DNA of 64,000 nucleotides from Cellulomonas sp. PhB150 (GTDB lineage Bacteria; Actinomycetota; Actinomycetes; Actinomycetales; Cellulomonadaceae): assembly GCF_003755175.1 (NCBI RefSeq), contig NZ_RKHX01000001.1:1550001-1614000 (forward strand), written 5' to 3'. Under the pieces are notes generated by a model. That model was not told where the DNA came from. It ran no database searches and saw only the letters and a list, made by a program, of their open reading frames with translations. Position 1 is the first letter of the stretch. The number at the start of each line of letters is the position of its first letter. Below are positions 29,526 to 37,513 of the stretch, one piece after another. The position numbers were made by a program, and so were the translations under genes.

Positions 29526-29559
29526 CCGTCGGGGCGGCATGCCTGCGCCGCCCCGACGG
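29526..29559. terminator. Bidirectional terminator hairpin
   Basis: CCGTCGGGGCGGC (29526-29538) pairs perfectly with 29547-29559 around an eight-base loop. It fills the 38-base gap between the convergent TIM-barrel and flavoprotein genes. Confidence 0.85.
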
Positions 29560-29561
29560 CG

Positions 29562-31721
29562 TCAGCGGATGTTGCCGTCCTCCCGGAACTCCCGCCAGAC
29601 GTTCTCGAAGAAGTCGTCGTCCTCGGGCAGCGGCCGGCGCGGTCGCCAGCGGAAGGCGGGCGTGCCGGCCGGGTCGTCTCCGGCACGCGGCACCACGGGG
29701 GTGAAGTCAGGCACGGCCCCACCGGGGCCCACCCACGCGGTCTCCTGGACCTCGCCGTCGAGCGCGCCCCCGTCGAGGCGGAACCGGAAGATCGCCGGCA
29801 GGTCCAGCTCGTCGTCCGCCGCCGGCTCGGTGCCGACGCGCGGGAGGCCTCCCTCGGGGTCGCTGTAGAGCACCGACCCGCGGGAGCGCCCACCGTGCGC
29901 GACGTAGTCCGCCATCGCCGAGAGGTAGACGTACGCGCTGGTCAGGACGTCGCGTACGAGGAACGTGCGGTTGACCGAGCGGCGCGACGAGGTGTCCGCG
30001 CTGACCAGCTCCTCGTAGCCCGACAGCCACGCGTGCACCTGCACCAGGGCCTCGCGGATCGACGCGGCCGAGCGCACCGGGCCTGCCTTGGCGCTCATCA
30101 GCACCTGCACGTCGCGCAGCAGGTCGCCCGTGTTGTCAGCGACGCCGGAAGCCGCCCGCTGCCCGGCACGCGCGACGAGGTCCGCCGCCGCGTCCAGCAT
30201 CGGCGCAGCCACCTCCGCGAAGGCCGCCTCGCCCAGGGGCGGAGCCGCGCGGCGCGCCGCGACGTACTGCGCGGCGCGCGTCGCCCCCACCTGCCCGCTG
30301 TTGAGGGCCGCGCCCCCGGGTCGGTAGACGCCGTGGGCTCCGCCCGCCTCCCCCACGGGGAAGAACCCGGCGACGTTGGACTGCCACCACTCGTCGACCA
30401 CCAGGCCGCCGTTGTTGTGCTGGGCGCACACGTCCACCTCGAGCATGTCCTTCTCGAGGTCCACGTACGGGTTCTTGTCCAGGTAGAACTGGTAGGCGGG
30501 CTCGTTCATGCGGCGCAGCCGCTCGATGGGCGTGCCGAACAGCACGCCGGCGCGCTGCAGGTAGTCGTGCGCCTCCGGGCTCAGCGCGCTCGGGTCCAGC
30601 TCCTCGCGCGCGGGGTTGCGGCGGAAGTCGAGGAACACCCGGCGGCCGCGCAGCACCGTCTCGCGGTACACCAGCAGGTCGACGAGCGACGAGCCGTCCA
30701 GCGCCTTGCGGATGTCGAAGGGCCACTGGTAGCCCTTGAGGAAGACCATCGACAGCAGGCGGCCGTAGTCGGTGATGACCTCGGTGAGGAACTCGCGCTC
30801 GTCGCCCCCGTCGGCGTCCGTCGAGACGAACCGGGGGAGCACCTGCATGTAGGTGCCGGAGACGTTCCAGCGCGGCTTGATGGACGCGAGGCCGAACTGC
30901 CACTCGGTGAGGTTCTTGCCGTGCACGCCGGCCCGGTACGCGGCACCCGAGGCGCCCCACTGCCCGTTCGGGAACACCCGGGTGGCGTACATCCCCGCCG
31001 GACCGCCCGTGGCGTAGACGAGGTTGGTGCAGCGGAACAGCAGGTAGGGCGACTCCCGGCCGTCGTGGACCACGTCGGTGCGCAGCACCAGCAGTCCCGC
31101 GACCGCCGTCCCCCCGTCGGGCAGCGGCCTCGTCAGGACGTCGACCACGCGGCACTCGTCGTAGATCGCCGTGCCCTGCCGGTGGACCCGCTTCTCGAGC
31201 TGCTCGACCATGGTCCGGCTCGTGTACGGCCCCACGGACGTCGCCCGACGACGAGGGTCGTGGTCGGTCTTGTAGCCGATGAACTCGCCGAACCGGTTCT
31301 GCGGGAACGGCACGCCCAGGTCGCACAGGTGCAGGAAGCCGCGTGCGGACAGCGCTGCCTCCGCCAGGGCGTTGTCGCCGTCCATCGCGCCACCGGAGAA
31401 CAGCGTCTGCGCCATCTCCCGCACCGAGTCGCCGTCCCCGCCGGACAGCGTGAGCTTGTAGTAGGTCTGCTTGTCGCTGCCCGCGTTGCGCGAGGACCCG
31501 GCGTGCACCTTGTCCGCGACCATGACGACGTCGTCCTGGCCGAGCTCGACGAGCCGCTCGGCCGCGCAGTACCCGGCGGACCCGGTGCCGACGACAACGG
31601 TGTTGGCCGTCACGACGGGCACCTCGTGCCGCCCGATGCGCACCGTCGGCACGTCCCCCGCGGAGGCGGTGCCGTGGTTGCCGGGACGGGGCTTCTCGGA
31701 GCCCCTCTCTGCCCCGCTCAC
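29562..31721 (-). CDS. FAD-dependent dehydrogenase, fumarate reductase flavoprotein-like
   Basis: A 719-residue flavoprotein of the succinate dehydrogenase/fumarate reductase flavoprotein family. The FAD motif is NTVVVGTGSAGYCAAERL near residue 45; HAGSSRNAGSDKQTYYKL and FFPVGEAGGAHGVYRPGGAALNSGQVG are the flavin-interacting segments. It is longer than SdhA. The extra C-terminal 150 residues (ISAMADYVAHGG-type helices then a beta-rich tail) and lack of a partner iron-sulfur gene argue against respiratory succinate dehydrogenase. The GTG at 31721 overlaps the stop of the SDR gene (GTGA). The electron acceptor and substrate are unknown; a sugar-acid or hydroxy-acid substrate fits the neighbourhood. 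Confidence 0.8.
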   Translation of the reverse strand: MSGAERGSEKPRPGNHGTASAGDVPTVRIGRHEVPVVTANTVVVGTGSAGYCAAERLVELGQDDVVMVADKVHAGSSRNAGSDKQTYYKLTLSGGDGDSVREMAQTLFSGGAMDGDNALAEAALSARGFLHLCDLGVPFPQNRFGEFIGYKTDHDPRRRATSVGPYTSRTMVEQLEKRVHRQGTAIYDECRVVDVLTRPLPDGGTAVAGLLVLRTDVVHDGRESPYLLFRCTNLVYATGGPAGMYATRVFPNGQWGASGAAYRAGVHGKNLTEWQFGLASIKPRWNVSGTYMQVLPRFVSTDADGGDEREFLTEVITDYGRLLSMVFLKGYQWPFDIRKALDGSSLVDLLVYRETVLRGRRVFLDFRRNPAREELDPSALSPEAHDYLQRAGVLFGTPIERLRRMNEPAYQFYLDKNPYVDLEKDMLEVDVCAQHNNGGLVVDEWWQSNVAGFFPVGEAGGAHGVYRPGGAALNSGQVGATRAAQYVAARRAAPPLGEAAFAEVAAPMLDAAADLVARAGQRAASGVADNTGDLLRDVQVLMSAKAGPVRSAASIREALVQVHAWLSGYEELVSADTSSRRSVNRTFLVRDVLTSAYVYLSAMADYVAHGGRSRGSVLYSDPEGGLPRVGTEPAADDELDLPAIFRFRLDGGALDGEVQETAWVGPGGAVPDFTPVVPRAGDDPAGTPAFRWRPRRPLPEDDDFFENVWREFREDGNIR

Positions 31722-32512
31722 AGGACCGGGACGTGCATGCCGCCGTCGACGTGGAACACCTCGCCGGTGGAGTACGGGGTCTGCCCCGCGGCCAGGATCG
31801 CGACCGCGCCCGCGACGTCGGACGGGCGCCCCCACCGGGCGATGGGCGCGAGGCCCCCCTCGAGCAGCGCGTCGTACTTCGCGGTGACGCCCGCCGTCAT
31901 GTCGGTCGCGATCACCCCGGGCCGGACCTCGTAGACGACGACCCCCTCGGGCGCGAGCCGCACGGCCCACAGCTGCGTGGCCATCCCCACGCCGGCCTTC
32001 GAGATGCAGTAGTCGCCCCGGTTGGTGGAGACCGCCGTGGCCGAGATCGACGAGACGTTGACGATCGTCGCGACCGGCCTCGCGGGCGGCTCCGGGAGCG
32101 CGGTCAGGTCGCCGCGCAGCGCGATCACGCGGCGCGCGAACGTCTGGGTGAGGAAGTACGGTCCACGCAGGTTGATCCCGAGCACCCGGTCGAAGGACTC
32201 CGGCGACGCGTCGAGCAGGTCGGCCCGCACCGACGGCGCGACCCCGGCGTTGTTCACCAGCAGGTCGAGCCGGCCCCACGCCTCGACGGCGTCCTCGACG
32301 TAGCGCGCGTGGTCGTCGACGTCGGCGACCGAGCCGCGCACGTAGCGGACCCGCGAGTCGTCGCCGGCCAGCGCGCGCAGCTCGGCGAGGACGTCGCTCG
32401 GCTCCTCACGCGTGGCAAGGATCGAGACGGCGTAGCCGTCCGCGAGCAGGCGGCGGCTGATCCCGAGGCCGATGCCTCGGTTGCCGCCGGTGACCAGTGC
32501 GACCGGGGTCAT
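31718..32512 (-). CDS. Short-chain dehydrogenase/reductase, 3-ketoacyl reductase-like
   Basis: A 264-residue classical SDR: LVTGGNRGIGLGISRRLL (cofactor loop), LLVNNAGVAPSVR, VNVSSISA (catalytic Ser), DYCISKAGVGM (Tyr-Lys) and EVRPGVIATDMT. Such enzymes interconvert an alcohol and ketone. It is translationally coupled to the downstream flavoprotein. The ATG at 32512 follows GAGAGGTGCGGG. It is divergent from the AEC permease, with an operator of the uronate set in the 169-base intergenic region. Confidence 0.88.
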   Translation of the reverse strand: MTPVALVTGGNRGIGLGISRRLLADGYAVSILATREEPSDVLAELRALAGDDSRVRYVRGSVADVDDHARYVEDAVEAWGRLDLLVNNAGVAPSVRADLLDASPESFDRVLGINLRGPYFLTQTFARRVIALRGDLTALPEPPARPVATIVNVSSISATAVSTNRGDYCISKAGVGMATQLWAVRLAPEGVVVYEVRPGVIATDMTAGVTAKYDALLEGGLAPIARWGRPSDVAGAVAILAAGQTPYSTGEVFHVDGGMHVPVL

Positions 32513-32637
32513 CCCGCACCTCTCCGTCGTGCGAGACCGACAGGTCCGCTCGTGTGACGCGGCGGGACGTCCGGCCGCGCGGGCGGTCCCGGGCACCGGC
32601 GACCGCACGGCGATCCTGCCACGCGGGGACCCTCGCG

Positions 32638-32651
32638 GGCAAGCGCTTTCC
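32638..32651. promoter_or_regulatory. LacI-type operator between SDR and AEC genes
   Basis: GGCAAGCGCTTTCC, palindromic at six of seven pairs, located between the divergent SDR-flavoprotein operon and the permease gene. It could control both. Confidence 0.65.
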
Positions 32652-32681
32652 ACCTCGTCGCCACCGTGCGAGGATCGACGC

Positions 32682-33620
32682 GTGGACGCCGTGCTGACCG
32701 CCCTGGGGACGCTGGCCGTCGTCGTCGCGGTGGGCTGGGTGCTCGGCCGGTGGGGGGTGCTCGGCCCGCACGCGCCGGCCCTCCTCGCGACACTCGTCTT
32801 CCTGGTCACGACGCCGGCGCTGCTGCTGTCGACCCTCGCCCGCACGGACCTGCACCTGCTGCTCTCCCGGTCGGCGGCGACCACCTGGGCGAGCACCGCC
32901 CTGGTCGCCGTCGTCGCGCTGCTGGTGCTCCGGTTCGTGGTGCGGCGCGACGCCGCCGACGTCACGGTGGGTGCTCTCGCGGCGTCCTACCTCAACGCCG
33001 GCAACCTGGGGCTGCCGTTCGCCGTGTACCTGCTCGGCAGCCCGGTGGCCGTGGTGCCGGTGCTCCTGTTCCAGCTCCTCGTGCTCGCGCCCGTCGCGTT
33101 CACGGTCCTCGACGGCCACCAGGCGCGCTCGGCACCGGGTGCGGAGCCCCGCGTGGCCGGAGCGGGCATCCTGCGGCGGACTGCGTCCAACCCGATCATC
33201 GTCGCGACCCTCGTCGGCCTCGTGCTCGCCGCCCTGCCCTGGCAGGTGCCGTCGGTGCTGCTGGAGCCGTTCGCCCTGGTGGGCGAGGCCGCCGCCCCGC
33301 TCGCGCTGATCACGTTCGGGATGTCGCTCGCCGTCCCCCGTGACCACGCCGGCCGGCCGCCGCGGGCCGACCTCGCGCTCGTCGTCGTGCTGCGCACGGT
33401 GGTGCAGCCCGCGGCCGCCTGGGCGATCGGCACCGCCCTGGGCCTCGAGGGGACCGCCCTGCTCGCCGTGGTGGCGATGGCCGCCCTGCCGACCGCGCAG
33501 AACGTCCTGGTCTACGCGATCCAGTACGGGCGCGGCGTGCCGCTGGCCCGCGACGCGGGTCTGGTCACGACCGTGCTCGCGGTCCCCGTGCTGCTCGTCG
33601 TCACCCTGCTGCTGGGGTGA
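32682..33620 (+). CDS. AEC family permease
   Basis: A 312-residue membrane protein with about ten hydrophobic helices (VLTALGTLAVVVAVGWVLG, LLATLVFLVTTPALLLSTL, WASTALVAVVALLVLRFVV, VAVVPVLLFQLLVLAPVAFTVL, PIIVATLVGLVLAALPW and others). The AEC hallmarks are TTPALLLSTLA in helix 2, SYLNAGNLGLPFAVYLLG and GMSLAVP. Bacterial members move carboxylates such as malate; a sugar acid would fit here but is unproven. The GTG at 32682 may use GAGGAT either as ribosome-binding site or as -10. The last 20 bases overlap the convergent Gfo/Idh/MocA gene. Confidence 0.88.
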   Translation: MDAVLTALGTLAVVVAVGWVLGRWGVLGPHAPALLATLVFLVTTPALLLSTLARTDLHLLLSRSAATTWASTALVAVVALLVLRFVVRRDAADVTVGALAASYLNAGNLGLPFAVYLLGSPVAVVPVLLFQLLVLAPVAFTVLDGHQARSAPGAEPRVAGAGILRRTASNPIIVATLVGLVLAALPWQVPSVLLEPFALVGEAAAPLALITFGMSLAVPRDHAGRPPRADLALVVVLRTVVQPAAAWAIGTALGLEGTALLAVVAMAALPTAQNVLVYAIQYGRGVPLARDAGLVTTVLAVPVLLVVTLLLG

Positions 33621-35058
33621 GGTCCGCGCCCAGCTCCAGGTCGTCGACCAGCACCGGACCGCCGGTCACCAACGACCTGTTGGCCGCGATGCCGACCGCG
33701 ACGGCACGCAGGCCGTCGAGGTAGCCGGCCGCACGGCCGAGCGGGTCAGGGCCCGTGCGCAGGTGCCGGCGGAAGACGTCCTTGAGCAGGATGGCGTCGC
33801 CACCGCCGTGCCCGCCGATGCCGGCCGGGATCCGGTGCTCGCGCGGCTGCTCCCAGTGCCGCTGCACGATCAGCCGCTCCCCCTCGGGCCGCAGCGCGTG
33901 ACCGGCGAACCCCTCGGGCGTCGCCGACGGGTCCAGCACCGCCTTGCCGTTCTCGTCCAGGGTCACCGCGCCGCGCTCGACCACCTGGAGCTCCGCACGT
34001 CCGGCGGTGCCGTTGACCGAGACGCGGTAGCCCTCCCACGGACTGTGCGCGTTGAGCGAGTAGGTGAGCACCGCGCCGCCGCGGTAGTCGACGACGAGCG
34101 CCAGGTTGTCCTCGATCGTGATGCCGGGGCCGAAGACGTCCTGGTCGCGCAGGTACCCGTCGTGCCGCTCGGAGTCCAGGTAGAGCGCGCGCAGGCGCGG
34201 GTCGTCGTTGAGGTCGAGCGCGAACGGGTCGCCCACCACGCCCGTGCCGCGCGCAGGGCGCTCGCCGAGGCCGCGCGCGCCCGCGTTCTTGTCGCCGTAG
34301 AACTTCAGGCCGCCCGACGCGTACACGCGCTCCGCGACGTCCCCGAGCCACCAGTTCACCAGGTCGAAGTGGTGGCTGGACTTGTGCACGACCAGCCCGC
34401 CCGAGCTCTCCTTCTCCCGGTGCCAGCGCCGGAAGTAGTCGGCGCCGTGGACGGTGTCCAGGGCCCACTCGAAGTGCACGCTCGTGACCTCGCCGATCTC
34501 GCCCGAGGCGATGACCTCGCGCAGGGAGGAGTTCCGCGGCGCGTAGCGGTAGTTGAAGGTCATCGTCAGGTCCCGGCCCGTCGCCTCCACGGCGCCCGTG
34601 ATCCGACGGCAGCCCTCACGCGTCGTGGTCAGCGGCTTCTCGACCACCACGTCCGCGCCGGACTCGAGCGCCCGGGACACGAGGTCGGCGTGCGCGTGGT
34701 CCGGCGCGGTCACCACGACGGCGTCGACGCGCTGCTCGGCGATCATCCGCTCGAGGTCGTCGGGCGCGTACCGCGGAAGTCCCGCAGGTCCACCCAGGCC
34801 CAGCGCCGCGCCGACCTCCGCGTCGTAGTAGTCCATCCGGCCGGGGTTCGGGTCCAGCCAGGCGACCAGGGTCGCGACGTCGGCGTGCTCGCCCGTGATC
34901 GCGGCGACGTACATGCCGGCGCGGTGGCCGGTGCCGATCACGGCGAACCGTCGCTGACCGCCCGGCGGGGCGGGCGCGAAGTCCGGGACGACGCCCGCTC
35001 CGGCGACGGTGCCGCGGTGCGAGGCGGGTCGGGGTGCGGTGGGGTTCTGGTCGCTCAC
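33601..35058 (-). CDS. Gfo/Idh/MocA family oxidoreductase
   Basis: A 485-residue NAD(P)-dependent oxidoreductase. The nucleotide fold starts at about residue 37 (RRFAVIGTGHRAGMYVAAI), VVVEKPLTTTREGCRRI holds the catalytic EKP, and NYRYAPRNSSLREVIASGEIGEVTSVHFEW and VVHKSSHHFDLVNWWLG are the substrate-domain segments. A central insert of about 70 residues (GGLKFYGDKNAGARGLGERP ... LYLDSERHDGYLRDQDVFGPG) makes it longer than the typical 330-390. It lies just downstream of the ABC transporter operon but behind a strong hairpin. It overlaps the permease gene tail to tail by 20 bases. Confidence 0.88.
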   Translation of the reverse strand: MSDQNPTAPRPASHRGTVAGAGVVPDFAPAPPGGQRRFAVIGTGHRAGMYVAAITGEHADVATLVAWLDPNPGRMDYYDAEVGAALGLGGPAGLPRYAPDDLERMIAEQRVDAVVVTAPDHAHADLVSRALESGADVVVEKPLTTTREGCRRITGAVEATGRDLTMTFNYRYAPRNSSLREVIASGEIGEVTSVHFEWALDTVHGADYFRRWHREKESSGGLVVHKSSHHFDLVNWWLGDVAERVYASGGLKFYGDKNAGARGLGERPARGTGVVGDPFALDLNDDPRLRALYLDSERHDGYLRDQDVFGPGITIEDNLALVVDYRGGAVLTYSLNAHSPWEGYRVSVNGTAGRAELQVVERGAVTLDENGKAVLDPSATPEGFAGHALRPEGERLIVQRHWEQPREHRIPAGIGGHGGGDAILLKDVFRRHLRTGPDPLGRAAGYLDGLRAVAVGIAANRSLVTGGPVLVDDLELGADLTPAAG

Positions 35059-35093
35059 GGTGTCCCTTGCCGGTGGTCGGTCGTGGTCCGTCG

Positions 35094-35128
35094 GGCGGGC
35101 CCCCGGTCGCGTCGACCGGGGGCCCGCC
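35094..35128 (-). terminator. Terminator after the sugar ABC operon
   Basis: A perfect 15-base stem (GGCGGGCCCCCGGTC at 35094-35108 with 35114-35128) and five-base loop, between the substrate-binding protein gene and the downstream oxidoreductase on the minus strand. It should separate the two units. Confidence 0.85.
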
Positions 35129-35153
35129 TGCTGGTGCTCGTGCGGTCAGTCGG

Positions 35154-36476
35154 TCACTTCGAGGTGGCCGACGTGACCTCCTGCGTGAACTGCTCGGCCG
35201 CCTCGGCCGGGGAGAGCTGCTCGAACAGCACCTCCTGGTTGATGCGCTGCGTGATGTCCGCGACCTCACCGGCACCGTTCGGCGGCACGGCGGGACCGTC
35301 CACGACGTCGCTGCCCAGCTCGGCGAGGAACGCCGCCGCCTGCTTGTCGGTGTCGTTGAAGTCGGGCGTCACGGCGGTGCGCACGTCCGTGTTCGCGGGC
35401 AGGCCACGGTCGGAGAGGATCTTCTTGCCGGCCGCCTCCGAGTTGATGAGGTAGTCGACGAGCAGCTGCGACTCCTTGGGGTGCTTCGACTTCGCGGAGA
35501 CGGAGTAGAACATGGCCGGCTTGAAGTACATGCCGGTGCGCTCGTTGCCCGTCTCCCCCGGCACCCGGAGCAGCTGCAGGGGGTGGCCCGCGGCGTTCGT
35601 GATCGCCGTCAGCTGGTTGGTCCAGTACCAGGCCATCGCGCCCTTGCCGGTACCGATGAGCGACTGCTCCGGCCCGGCGTTGCCCAGCTCGACGCTCGCT
35701 GCCGCCTTCGGCTGACCACCGCTGTTCTGCAGGTCGATCGAGTGCTGCCACCACGCGGCGAGCGTCGCGTCGTCGTACCCGAGCGAGCCGTCCGGCTTGT
35801 AGAGGGACTGCCCCTGCTGGCGGGCGAAGATCGAGAAGCCGGCCTCGTTGGAGCCGTAGTCCTGCGCGCCGATGATCTTGCCGTCGGACTTCTTCGAGAT
35901 CTCGTCCGCGGTGCTCACGTAGTCGTCCCACGACCACGTCTTGTCGTCGGGCAGCGCGACGCCCGCGGCCTTGAACGCCTCCGGGTCGGCGACGACGACG
36001 TAGGCGTTGATGCCGGTCGCGACGCCGTACAGCTTGCCGTCGATGGTGCCCGACTGCAGGACGCTCTTGTCGATCTTCGAGGTGTCCAGGCCGAGCTCGT
36101 TGAGGTCGGCGAGCACGCCACGCGACGCGTAGTCGGTGAGGAACCGCTCCTCCTGCGTGATGACGTCCGGCGCGTCACCTCCGGCGACCGCTGTGCTGAG
36201 CTTGTCGAAGTACGAGTCCCAGTCCGTGTAGTCGGCGACCACCGTGATGTTCGGGTGCAGCGCCTCGAAGTCCTTGATGACGTCCTGGGTGAGCGTGTGG
36301 CGGGTGTCGGACCCCCACCACGAGAAGCGGATCGAGACCTTCTCGTCTCCGCCGCCGCTGCCGTCGGCGCTCGGCGAGTCGTCTCCACCGCCGCAGGCGG
36401 TCAGGGCCAGGCTTCCTACGGCCGCGAGCGCGACGACGCGCAGGACGGCCGATCGAGTGGTGCGGTGGTGACGCAT
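35154..36476 (-). CDS. Sugar ABC transporter substrate-binding lipoprotein (CUT1)
   Basis: A 440-residue extracytoplasmic solute-binding protein, family 1. The signal peptide ends in the lipobox LALTACGGG, with lipidated Cys28, followed by an Asp/Ser/Gly tether. VSIRFSWWGSDTRHTLTQDVIKDFEALHPNI and GDAPDVITQEERFLTDYASRGVLADL are typical of the family. The ATG at 36476 follows GAAGGAGAACC. It is the last gene of a permease-permease-binding protein operon with no ATPase gene, so a shared MsiK-type ATPase elsewhere is presumed. The ligand is unknown. Confidence 0.93.
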   Translation of the reverse strand: MRHHRTTRSAVLRVVALAAVGSLALTACGGGDDSPSADGSGGGDEKVSIRFSWWGSDTRHTLTQDVIKDFEALHPNITVVADYTDWDSYFDKLSTAVAGGDAPDVITQEERFLTDYASRGVLADLNELGLDTSKIDKSVLQSGTIDGKLYGVATGINAYVVVADPEAFKAAGVALPDDKTWSWDDYVSTADEISKKSDGKIIGAQDYGSNEAGFSIFARQQGQSLYKPDGSLGYDDATLAAWWQHSIDLQNSGGQPKAAASVELGNAGPEQSLIGTGKGAMAWYWTNQLTAITNAAGHPLQLLRVPGETGNERTGMYFKPAMFYSVSAKSKHPKESQLLVDYLINSEAAGKKILSDRGLPANTDVRTAVTPDFNDTDKQAAAFLAELGSDVVDGPAVPPNGAGEVADITQRINQEVLFEQLSPAEAAEQFTQEVTSATSK

Positions 36477-36577
36477 GGTTCTCCTTCGGTGACGAGACTT
36501 CGTTGACTGGTCACTCCGGGGGCTCTCCCCCGGGCTTCGTGCGACCGTCCGGTGCAGCGGACGGAAACTTCGTGCGG

Positions 36578-37513
36578 CTACTTGATCCCGGTGGTGGCGA
36601 TCCCCTTGACCAGGTACTTCTGGCCGAACAGGAACGCCAGGAACACGGGGACGAGGGTCACGATGGACATCGCGAACATGGGCCCCCACGAGCTCTCGCC
36701 CGTGGAGTCGATGAAGGTGCGCAAGGCGACCGGCGCCGTGTACATCGCCGGTTTGGTCAGGAAGATGAGCTGGCTGAAGAAGTCGTTCCACGTCCAGATG
36801 AACGTGAAGATCGCCGTGGTCGCCAGGGCCGGCGCGGACAGCGGGAGCATGATCCGCAGGTAGATGCGGATGTGGCCGCAGCCGTCGAGCCGCGCCGCCT
36901 CGTCGAGCTCCTTGGGGATGCCGCGGAAGAACTGCACCATGAGGAAGATGAAGAACGCGTCGGTGGCCAGGAGCTTCGGCACGATCAGCGGCAGGAACGT
37001 GTTGATCCACTCGAGCTTCGAGAAGAGCACGTACTGCGGGACGATGATCACGTGGATCGGCAGCATGATCGACATGAGCATGATCGCGAACCACAGCTGG
37101 CGGCCCTTGAACTCCAGCCGCGCGAACGCGTACGCCGCCATCGAGCAGCTGATCAGATTCCCGATCAGCGAGCCGAGCACGATGATCCCGGAGTTCAGCA
37201 GGTAGCGGCTGAACGGGTACGTCAGCGCGTTCCAGCCCTGGCTGTAGTTGCTCGCGTCGATGTTGTGCGGGATCAGCGACAGGTCGCGGAAGATCTCGTC
37301 GTTCGGCTTGAACGAGCTCACCAGCAGCCAGATCAGCGGGTAGAGCATGACCACCGCGAGCAGGATCAGGCCCAGGTGCTTGAACCCCGAGCGGATCCGC
37401 GACGGCCACAGCGACCGCCGATGGTGGGCCGCGGGTGCCTGCGTCCCCCGGGAGTCCTGCCGCGACGCGTGGATCCCCGCAGCGGGATCGGGTCGGATCT
37501 CGGTGTCAGTCAT
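36578..37513 (-). CDS. Sugar ABC transporter permease (MalG type)
   Basis: A 311-residue inner-membrane permease with six helices (LGLILLAVVMLYPLIWLLVSSF, YLLNSGIIVLGSLIGNLISCSMAAYAFA, AIMLMSIMLPIHVIIVPQYVLF and others). The EAA loop that docks the ATPase reads PKELDEAARLDGCGHIRIYLRIMLPL. The C-terminus FLFGQKYLVKGIATTGIK is typical of MalG-type subunits. The start overlaps the MalF-type gene by eight bases, so the two subunits are coupled. Confidence 0.94.
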   Translation of the reverse strand: MTDTEIRPDPAAGIHASRQDSRGTQAPAAHHRRSLWPSRIRSGFKHLGLILLAVVMLYPLIWLLVSSFKPNDEIFRDLSLIPHNIDASNYSQGWNALTYPFSRYLLNSGIIVLGSLIGNLISCSMAAYAFARLEFKGRQLWFAIMLMSIMLPIHVIIVPQYVLFSKLEWINTFLPLIVPKLLATDAFFIFLMVQFFRGIPKELDEAARLDGCGHIRIYLRIMLPLSAPALATTAIFTFIWTWNDFFSQLIFLTKPAMYTAPVALRTFIDSTGESSWGPMFAMSIVTLVPVFLAFLFGQKYLVKGIATTGIK

